From JAAOZP01 sp964616835 (GTDB taxonomy: Archaea; Thermoproteota; EX4484-205; JAAOZP01): a stretch of 64,000 nt of DNA. Below, piece by piece: positions 58,448-64,000 of this stretch. A program made the position numbers and the translations under genes. The stretch covers positions 18,690 to 82,689 of the forward strand of contig CAZTSG010000001.1 of the NCBI GenBank assembly GCA_964616835.1, in the 5' to 3' direction. The notes below the pieces were generated by a model. It was not told the origin of the DNA. It ran no database searches and was given only the letters and a program-made list of their open reading frames with translations. Position 1 is the stretch's first letter. The number at the start of each line of letters is the position of its first letter.

Positions 58448-58538
58448 GATATATAAATTTTACTCCTCGGGCTAATATGCATTATTTTAAAAAAAAGACT
58501 AAGGTTAAATAGAGCTACTTTACAACTAAACATCGTAA
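58448..58538. promoter_or_regulatory. Divergent promoter region of module copy 1
   Basis: A minus-strand TATA (AAATTTATATATC, 58448-58460) serves the exported protein. A plus-strand TATA-like GGTTAAATAGAG (about 58503-58514) lies about 30 bases before the ATPase start at 58539. The interval is very AT-rich. Confidence 0.5.
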
Positions 58539-59249
58539 ATGGTGTTAATGGAAACATTAAATGTTTCTAAAAAGTTCGGGAATATAACTGCTTTAGAAAA
58601 TATGAGTCTTTCTTTCAACAGAGGTGTCTACGGATTAGTGGGGCCGAATGGTTCTGGGAAAACTACACTCATCAGAATTATACTTGGGCTTCAGAAACCA
58701 TCATCAGGCAGGGTCCTAGTATTCGGTAGGGATCCTTTCCGTAGCCACGGCGAGGTTTGTTCTCGAATTGGATACTTGAGAGAAAAGTGTTCCTTCCCCA
58801 AATGGACAACTGGGATAGAGTATCTAAAGCACGTGGCTAGGTTGAAACAGGTGGATTTAGACCGAGATATTATTAATCACCCTATTATTAAAGGCGATTT
58901 TCTCCAGAGGAAGATAGGTACTTATTCCGCGGGCATGGTTCAGAGACTAGGTCTCCTACAAGCATTAGTTGGAAGCCCTTCTCTCATCATTCTAGACGAG
59001 CCTTCGACAAACCTAGACCCCATCGGCAGGGTTGAAATGGTTCAGCTTATTAAGGAAATAAAACGTGATGAAAAGACTATAATAATTTCAACACATGTTC
59101 TGGAAGAACTTGAACAAATATGTGATTTCATAGTAATTATGAAAAATAGTAGGATTATCGTCAAAGACTCTTTAAAACAGTTCGTTAAATGCTTTTCGTC
59201 AGACGGAACCCTGTCAAATGCATATTTAAGAATTATGAGGGGGGCTTAA
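58539..59249 (+). CDS. ABC ATPase of an ABC-2 type exporter, copy 1
   Basis: 236 residues; ATG 58539 or the next Met (MVLMETLNVS). Walker A GPNGSGKTTLIRI, signature TYSAGMVQRLGLLQALVGSP, Walker B LIILDEPSTNLD, switch His in STHVLEEL. This belongs to the CcmA/BcrA/NatA group that powers ABC-2 permeases. Bases 58888-59071 are identical to the copy 2 ATPase, while flanks differ. The gene runs into the permease gene. Confidence 0.92.
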   Translation: MVLMETLNVSKKFGNITALENMSLSFNRGVYGLVGPNGSGKTTLIRIILGLQKPSSGRVLVFGRDPFRSHGEVCSRIGYLREKCSFPKWTTGIEYLKHVARLKQVDLDRDIINHPIIKGDFLQRKIGTYSAGMVQRLGLLQALVGSPSLIILDEPSTNLDPIGRVEMVQLIKEIKRDEKTIIISTHVLEELEQICDFIVIMKNSRIIVKDSLKQFVKCFSSDGTLSNAYLRIMRGA

Positions 59250-59251
59250 AA

Positions 59252-60004
59252 CTGAATCTTGAAAGTATTCGTTGGGAGTTGAAAAAACTCTTAACTTTTC
59301 CAATACCTGAAATCATGATAATCAGTATAATCTTCAACGGGACAATAATATTGCCAAGCGTCGTATTACTACTATCTACCTTTTATTCTCCAACAGGAAG
59401 TTTTCTAATCTATAATTTTGTTCAATACATTTTACATTTAGTAACCTATTATACCTTTATGATTCAGGGAATAGCTCTGGGGGTTGTGGCTACAATCGTA
59501 TTTGCATATGAATGTGAAACCGGCATTTTAGACATGGAGCTTGTATATTCCCAGAATAGAACAAAATTATTCATGAGCAAATTAGTGGCGTTAATTCTCA
59601 TCGGTATCGCGTACTTCTTTACCTCAACCCTTGTACTTATCATTTACAACTTAAGGGGAAGCTGGTTAATAGAATCGTTTTATTCTCTGCTTTCGCTTGG
59701 CATCCCGCCACTAATCCAAATAATATTCATTATATCTTTAAACGTTCTCATTTCCGTAGTTTCAGAGAAAACTGTTATATCGATTTTGTCTAGCGCTTTA
59801 ACTTTTTACTCGTTAGACAATTTACTTAGATATTCCAATCCTCAACCAGGGTCTCTTCTCTACAGCATTCCACCGGTGTGTACATCCGCATCTATTCTTC
59901 TTCAAGATATGCCGGTTGGAAATTTATTAACGGCGCTTATCATTTCCCTAGGATTCCTTTTAATCGCCTATATCTACTTCGCCCGTTTCTACGAGGTGAA
60001 ATAA
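59252..60004 (+). CDS. ABC-2 type permease, copy 1, possible CTG start
   Basis: 250 residues with six hydrophobic segments, all predicted membrane-spanning. The homologous start in copy 2 is TTG followed by NLESICWELKKLM; here the same position (59252) is CTG, with GAGGGGGGC six bases upstream. The frame is open further up to an ATG at 59189, which would overlap the ATPase by 61 bases and add 21 residues with no counterpart in copy 2. Regions such as CETGILDMELVYSQNR and the loops between helices match copy 2 residue for residue at many sites. Confidence 0.85.
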   Translation: MNLESIRWELKKLLTFPIPEIMIISIIFNGTIILPSVVLLLSTFYSPTGSFLIYNFVQYILHLVTYYTFMIQGIALGVVATIVFAYECETGILDMELVYSQNRTKLFMSKLVALILIGIAYFFTSTLVLIIYNLRGSWLIESFYSLLSLGIPPLIQIIFIISLNVLISVVSEKTVISILSSALTFYSLDNLLRYSNPQPGSLLYSIPPVCTSASILLQDMPVGNLLTALIISLGFLLIAYIYFARFYEVK

Positions 60005-60006
60005 GA

Positions 60007-60531
60007 TTGAACCTAGCATCAAGGCTTGGACTGTTCCTAATCCTGATTTCTCTGACGTTGATGCTTGCGCGTCAGCCTTTTCTCGACATGCCTGGAAATC
60101 TGATAATTTCAGAAATGCCTATATGGAACAATACGCTAGGAAAAGAAAATATTTTCTTTTTTATTCGTGCAGCAAGTATTACAATCTCTGTTAACACTCC
60201 TAGAGATGTTAATTCAACCCTCATGTTCCTAACCACTCCCGATGAAATAAACACTTACTTGCAAAACCAGTCCCTAGCCGGGGTTGAAGGAAGTAGATAC
60301 GAGGGTTCTTTCACCACTATTCTTCAGATAGCTCAGAGAGGTATTCACGCTATTGTTTTAAACTTCAGCAGCCCTGCACAGTCCCTAAGCATTATAATTT
60401 CTTCTCAAGGGGTTTCAGGATCTGAGTATACGGATCTGCTTATCCTCCTTGCCATCGGGATTCTTTTATCAACATTATCATTTTTGAAAAAGGCAAAACC
60501 GATATTTTCTTCCATTAAAAAACCCATTTAA
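60007..60531 (+). CDS. Small anchored protein of module copy 1
   Basis: 174 residues from TTG 60007, two bases after the permease stop; the open frame reaches back to 59878 inside the permease. Layout: N-terminal helix (LFLILISLTLMLAR), about 120 extracellular residues with Asn-X-Ser/Thr sites and YEGSFTTILQIAQRGIHAIV, the conserved SSQGVSGSEYTD, then a C-terminal helix and a basic tail. The paralogue at 63200 matches along the whole length. No family recognised. Confidence 0.8.
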   Translation: MNLASRLGLFLILISLTLMLARQPFLDMPGNLIISEMPIWNNTLGKENIFFFIRAASITISVNTPRDVNSTLMFLTTPDEINTYLQNQSLAGVEGSRYEGSFTTILQIAQRGIHAIVLNFSSPAQSLSIIISSQGVSGSEYTDLLILLAIGILLSTLSFLKKAKPIFSSIKKPI

Positions 60532-61484
60532 AACCACAGATATCGGAAAACAGCATCATATATTTGCGCTACTAAATTCTTTGCTACATTAATTTTTTTA
60601 AGGAGTTTCACTCTTCTCAACACTCCGTAAATCAAGGGCAAAAAGAATCCGACGAGCATAAGAGCCAAATAGATGTGCCAAGCTTCAAAACCATATGATT
60701 GTTCTTTCAGCTGAGGAAATTCAACTGAGGTTTGCTTAATGTACATTTCCGTAAAAAATAATATTCCGTGTTCCAACAATATTTCATCGGTATAATAATA
60801 TCCGTGTATTAGAAGACAAGTATCGCGGTCATATGATGTATTTATAATATAGTATGGCTGATTGAGCTGGATCGGAAAATACGGCGGCTTCTCCATAAAG
60901 ATAACAGTAGTATACCTATACCTAAACTTGCCGAGGGGTGTTTTAACAGGTAAGAGAGGATCATCTAGAAAGTAATAATTTGCTTCGACTTCTCTCCCAA
61001 AGAAGGAACGAGGAATCTTGCCGCTGGCGGCTTGGAATTCCCCCCATAACGTAAAGGCTCCGATTTTCCTCCCATCTTTATAAGCTATAAGAGTCTTTAA
61101 ATCAACATCGCACACGGATGATACTTGAAGCAGCTTGAATTCAATCCACTCTATCTCCTCCCATGGAGCTATGTCCGGCTTACTCGGTTTCCACGCTGTG
61201 AGATCAAGAGTGACGTTGAATCGTGCAAATGAAGCGTTAATGTGTAGAAGTTCAAATCGGTAAGTACCATTGCATTTCAAAAGGGGAGAGTATTTGTAAT
61301 CTAGCGAGTTCGCTAGTGACGAGTTCGGAACCAGTATAAGCCCAAAAGGCGCGGAGTCAAGAAAATACTCAGCGTAGAATCCCGGCTTAAGCCACGCGGG
61401 CTCCGACTGAGGGAAACACGTAAGACAGGCAGCAATAAACAATAGTATAGAGAAAAAGATGAAGAATCGGCTAATAACGACCAA
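60528..61484 (-). CDS. Anchored surface protein, copy 2
   Basis: About 318 residues from a TTG at 61484; the frame is open to 61556 but overlaps the truncated exported-protein gene. It shares with copy 1 the N-terminal helix (VVISRFFIFFSILLFIAACL), the motif PAWLKPGFYAEYF, the line NGTYRFELLHINASFARFNV, the block near YDRDTCLLIH, and a C-terminal helix (LALMLVGFFLPLIYGVL). Identity with copy 1 is moderate by eye, so the duplication is not recent. It is antisense to and divergent from the copy 2 transporter. Confidence 0.75.
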   Translation of the reverse strand: MVVISRFFIFFSILLFIAACLTCFPQSEPAWLKPGFYAEYFLDSAPFGLILVPNSSLANSLDYKYSPLLKCNGTYRFELLHINASFARFNVTLDLTAWKPSKPDIAPWEEIEWIEFKLLQVSSVCDVDLKTLIAYKDGRKIGAFTLWGEFQAASGKIPRSFFGREVEANYYFLDDPLLPVKTPLGKFRYRYTTVIFMEKPPYFPIQLNQPYYIINTSYDRDTCLLIHGYYYTDEILLEHGILFFTEMYIKQTSVEFPQLKEQSYGFEAWHIYLALMLVGFFLPLIYGVLRRVKLLKKINVAKNLVAQIYDAVFRYLWF

Positions 61485-61596
61485 TGTAGGCGTATGCGCA
61501 CACAAATAATTGTCTACCGAAAATATCCCAGACTTTTTGAGCAGCGACGAAAACAACAGTTGACGAGAGTGCGGCCAGTGTTAGAAGTAGAAGCAT
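61471..61596 (-). pseudogene. Truncated copy of the small exported protein (copy 2)
   Basis: ATG 61596 to TAG 61471 gives 41 residues: a signal-peptide-like LLLLTLAALSSTVVFVAAQ, then a short tail ending CAYAYIGRY. Copy 1 has the same layout, with AILITAQ then, later, YAYAYVGARYAPNIG, and carries on for another 70 residues. So copy 2 has lost an internal piece and the whole C-terminal part. The last 14 bases overlap the surface-protein gene. Confidence 0.6.
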
Positions 61597-61747
61597 TTTC
61601 TTTCTTATTTCATCATTTATAGTTTTCTTAAATAGTGTTATTTAAACTTTTCGTCTTTGTAATAATCATTTTAAAAATAGCTCTCTAAGATTTAAAAGAT
61701 AAGGATAAACATAAACTATAAATATTGGTTGGAAGTGTATTACCTAA
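61597..61747. promoter_or_regulatory. Divergent promoter region of module copy 2
   Basis: AT-rich spacer of 151 bases. A minus-strand TTTAAATAACAC (about 61635-61646) and plus-strand blocks near 61689-61729 (ATTTAAAAG and ACTATAAATATT) look like TATA elements for the two directions. No coding frame. Confidence 0.4.
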
Positions 61748-62470
61748 TTGTTCATGAAACCGGTTGAGGTAATAAATGTTTCTAAGAAGTTCGGGGATCT
61801 GCTTGCCCTTGACGGGGTGAACATAACTTTCAATAGGGGAGTCTACGGGCTAATAGGACCAAATGGTTCTGGGAAAACAACGCTCATCAGAATTATGCTG
61901 GGGCTTCAGAAACCATCATCAGGCAGAGTCCTAGTGTTCGGTAAGGATCCTTTCTACAGTCACGGCGAGGTTTGCTCCCAGATAGGTTATCTTAGAGAGA
62001 AATGTTCTTTCCCCAAGTGGGTGACTGGAATAGAATATCTAAAGCATATAGCCAAGTTGAAACAGGTGGATTTGAATCCGAATATTATCCACCATCCGAT
62101 CGTTAAAGGCGATTTTCTCCAGAGGAAGATAGGTACTTATTCCGCGGGCATGGTTCAGAGACTAGGTCTCCTACAAGCATTAGTTGGAAGCCCTTCTCTC
62201 ATCATTCTAGACGAGCCTTCGACAAACCTAGACCCCATCGGCAGGGTTGAAATGGTTCAGCTTATTAAGGAAATAAAACGTGATGATAGGACCGTAATAA
62301 TCTCATCCCATATCTTGGAGGAGCTTCAACAGGTGTGTGATTTCATAGTCGTGATATATAGGGGGAAGATCATTGTTCAAGATACCCTAGAAGGATTCGT
62401 TAAAAAATTCTCGCCTGATGGCACAGCGGTAGGCGCCTATGCAAAAATAATGGAAGGGGTTTCAGCTTGA
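61748..62470 (+). CDS. ABC ATPase of an ABC-2 type exporter, copy 2
   Basis: 240 residues; an ATG at 61748 or 61754 (MKPVEVIN). Walker A GPNGSGKTTLIRI, signature TYSAGMVQRLGLLQ, Walker B LIILDEPSTNLD, switch His in SSHILEEL. Bases 62103-62286 are identical to copy 1. The stop overlaps the permease start as TTGA (62467-62470), so the two are translationally coupled. Confidence 0.93.
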   Translation: MFMKPVEVINVSKKFGDLLALDGVNITFNRGVYGLIGPNGSGKTTLIRIMLGLQKPSSGRVLVFGKDPFYSHGEVCSQIGYLREKCSFPKWVTGIEYLKHIAKLKQVDLNPNIIHHPIVKGDFLQRKIGTYSAGMVQRLGLLQALVGSPSLIILDEPSTNLDPIGRVEMVQLIKEIKRDDRTVIISSHILEELQQVCDFIVVIYRGKIIVQDTLEGFVKKFSPDGTAVGAYAKIMEGVSA

Positions 62471-63198
62471 ACCTTGAAAGCATCTGCTGGGAGCTGAAGA
62501 AACTCATGTCGTTTCCCATACCTGAGATTGTAATTATCAGCATTATTTTCAGTGGAACAATAAGTCTTCCAAACTTAGTATTACTGGAATCTACGATTCG
62601 TTCTTCCATTCAAGCATTCGTGCGAAATGTTTTGTTTTCGATGCTTGGCGGCTTCATGGTGCAAGGAGTAGTAACTGGAGTCCTAGCTACAGTCTTATTT
62701 GTGTATGAACGGGAGACAGGGGTCTTAGATACAGAATTGGTTTATTCTCACAGTAGAAAAGAACTGTTTATTGGGAAATTTTTAGCATTAGTTTTTGCAA
62801 GCATCCTGTATTTTTCCGCTGCGACGCTGATACTCATTATCGAGAACCTAAGGGGGATGTGGCTAGTGGAATCCATTGCTTCTATGCTAGTTCTTTTTCT
62901 CCCAGCGCTTATTCAGATGCTGTTCATTATATCCATATGCATCTTCATATCTGTAGTTTCCCAAAGGAGCATAATATCTATGTTATCGGTTGCATTAATC
63001 TTTTACTCGTTAGACACGATGTCTTTTCATGTCTCTGAAGAGATATCCTTCTTATCCTTCATTCCTCCTCTTTCAACAAAAGAATTTCTTCTTGTCCCCC
63101 ACGTGGGCATTGAAGCCTTAGTTACTACCTTGGTTATTTCTGTTGCGTTCCTACTCGCTGCATACATTTATTTCACTCGTCTTTATGAAGTGAAGTAG
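62467..63198 (+). CDS. ABC-2 type permease, copy 2
   Basis: 243 residues from TTG 62467, with GGAAGGGG upstream. Six hydrophobic segments. Shared with copy 1: SICWELKKLMSFPIPEIVII, ERETGVLDTELVYSHSRKEL, and the closing AAYIYFTRLYEVK. The start here is unambiguous and sets the expected start for copy 1. Confidence 0.9.
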   Translation: MNLESICWELKKLMSFPIPEIVIISIIFSGTISLPNLVLLESTIRSSIQAFVRNVLFSMLGGFMVQGVVTGVLATVLFVYERETGVLDTELVYSHSRKELFIGKFLALVFASILYFSAATLILIIENLRGMWLVESIASMLVLFLPALIQMLFIISICIFISVVSQRSIISMLSVALIFYSLDTMSFHVSEEISFLSFIPPLSTKEFLLVPHVGIEALVTTLVISVAFLLAAYIYFTRLYEVK

Positions 63199-63199
63199 G

Positions 63200-63721
63200 T
63201 TGAATCCATTACCAAGACTAGGGTTCTTTTTAATCCTATTATCCGTAATCTATATCTTTGCACGCCAGCCTTTCTTTCATAGGTCTACAGGTTGGATGAT
63301 TTCAGAGCCGAGTAATACTACGTCCCGAGAAATTTTCTTTTTTACACGCTCGGAGAGCATTGTCCTGTCTGTTAATGTTCCCGGAAATGTTAATTCAACT
63401 CTCGTTTTCCTAAAGCCGAGAGAAATCGAGCCCTATCTGAAGAACCAGTCTGTAATTGGTGTTGAGACAAGTAGTTATGAAGGGTCTTTCACCACTATTC
63501 TTCAAATAAGGCATAGGGGTATTCACATTATCTTTTTAAACTTTAACCCTCCTAGTTCGTTTTTAGGTTTAAGGATATTCTCCCAAGGGGTTTCAGGATC
63601 TGAGTATATGGACCAGCTTATCGTCTTTGCTATCGGAGTAATACTGTTGTTGCCGTTGTTCTTAAAGCGATTAAAGCTAGTTCTCCTTACTAGAAGAGGC
63701 TCAAGGGCTCGATTATCGTAG
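63200..63721 (+). CDS. Small anchored protein of module copy 2
   Basis: 173 residues from TTG 63200, overlapping nothing but starting one base after the permease stop. N-terminal helix (GFFLILLSVIYIFAR), an extracellular part with EGSFTTILQIRHRGIH and FSQGVSGSEYMDQLIV, a C-terminal helix and basic tail (LTRRGSRARLS). Same layout as copy 1 at 60007-60531. Confidence 0.8.
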   Translation: MNPLPRLGFFLILLSVIYIFARQPFFHRSTGWMISEPSNTTSREIFFFTRSESIVLSVNVPGNVNSTLVFLKPREIEPYLKNQSVIGVETSSYEGSFTTILQIRHRGIHIIFLNFNPPSSFLGLRIFSQGVSGSEYMDQLIVFAIGVILLLPLFLKRLKLVLLTRRGSRARLS

Positions 63722-63826
63722 ATTCTCGTCTCTCAGCTTCTACTAAACCTCAGCGTTTCAAGGGACGTATGTTACAGCTGCAAACCGATTGAAGATCTAG
63801 ACAACCCTTCTTTTACATGCTCTGCT
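63722..63826. other. Short intergenic stretch between convergent genes
   Basis: About 105 bases with T-rich runs on both strands, no coding frame and no clear RNA fold. Confidence 0.35.
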
Positions 63827-64000
63827 TTAGCTCGTGTTATCTAGCAAAGTTTTAAACGATTTGAGGAAGTACTCTATTTCCCTCCTCCCCTCGTAGCCGA
63901 CGTTTCCTATTCTAGTGGTTTCATCTCTTAGTCTTCCCATTCCTTTCGCAATAAGTATTCCGTACTCCTCGTATAGTTTTTTGATTATTTTCGGAGCGTC
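63827..64000 (-). CDS. Class V aminotransferase, 3' end only
   Basis: The last 57 residues plus stop of a gene that enters from beyond the right edge. The text (KLYEEYGILIAKGMGRLRDE, then TRIGNVGYEGRREIEYFLKS) fits the C-terminal domain of class V aminotransferases such as serine-pyruvate or alanine-glyoxylate aminotransferase, where the arginine before IGN binds the substrate carboxylate. The specific substrate cannot be told from this part. Confidence 0.75.
   Translation of the reverse strand, partial: DAPKIIKKLYEEYGILIAKGMGRLRDETTRIGNVGYEGRREIEYFLKSFKTLLDNTS

Noticed and set aside
58888..62286. Insertion sequence flanked by direct repeats (the two identical 184-base tracts)
   Set aside because: The tracts are internal parts of two homologous ATPase genes in the same phase, with no transposase between them.

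Overview
The window is a slice of an archaeal chromosome, about half GC by eye, densely packed, with short or overlapping genes on both strands. Archaeal hallmarks include aEF-1alpha, glycerol-1-phosphate dehydrogenase, a proteasome, the exosome, Alba, Sec61-beta, prefoldin, an LSm protein and a tRNA gene with introns. Two features narrow the lineage. The largest RNA polymerase subunit is one unsplit gene (A' and A'' joined), and the small subunit of DNA polymerase D (DP1) is present. That combination is known from non-crenarchaeal TACK-type lineages (Korarchaeota, Thaumarchaeota, Aigarchaeota and relatives) rather than Crenarchaeota proper. Many protein sequences nevertheless look crenarchaeal and thermophilic (myo-inositol-phosphate synthase, charged proteins). 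A korarchaeal or related thermophile is my best guess; a marker-gene tree would settle it.

Layout. 1-5 kb: 5' part of a B12-dependent ribonucleotide reductase, tRNA-Ser, a xylanase (GH10) overlapping a riboflavin kinase gene, a broken ABC-2 permease, tRNA-Lys and RibL. 5-10.2 kb, minus strand: an RNA-centred operon read psmB, aCPSF1 (FttA), LSm, L37e, translin, endonuclease V, HTH-RibK. 10.2-17 kb: egsA, UPF0179, FKBP, nadM, rtcA, a second proteasome beta subunit lacking the catalytic threonine, and EF-1alpha. 17-18.8 kb: a small accessory/decay zone with VapBC and three gene remnants (DUF167, SPASM, VapC). 18.8-29.6 kb, minus strand: IMPDH and the rpoH-rpoB-rpoA-L30e-nusA-S12-S7 operon. 29.9-37 kb: tRNA-Tyr with two introns, an ArsR regulator, tRNA-splicing endonuclease, GlyRS, Pth2, a zinc ribbon protein, EF-1beta, FEN1, Pcm, DUF371. 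37-42.6 kb, minus strand: inositol phosphate synthase, two membrane proteins, an oxidoreductase, family B DNA polymerase. 42.7-50.1 kb: the exosome superoperon (RNase P Pop5, PsmA, SBDS, Rrp4, Rrp41, Rrp42, L37Ae, Pcc1, prefoldin beta) followed by an ECF transporter core. 50.1-55.6 kb: DP1, Sec61-beta, DUF2070, Alba, an RPA-like protein.

55.6-63.7 kb is the most unusual part. It holds a miniature FtsX-type transporter, then two diverged copies of a module: ABC ATPase, ABC-2 permease and a small anchored protein on the plus strand, facing a glycosylatable anchored surface protein and a small exported protein on the minus strand. The exported protein is intact in copy 1 and cut down to 41 codons in copy 2. 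The two ATPase genes share an exactly identical 184-base tract inside diverged flanks, which suggests gene conversion. I do not recognise this module as a described system; peptide export or self-immunity is one reading. The window ends in the 3' part of a class V aminotransferase.
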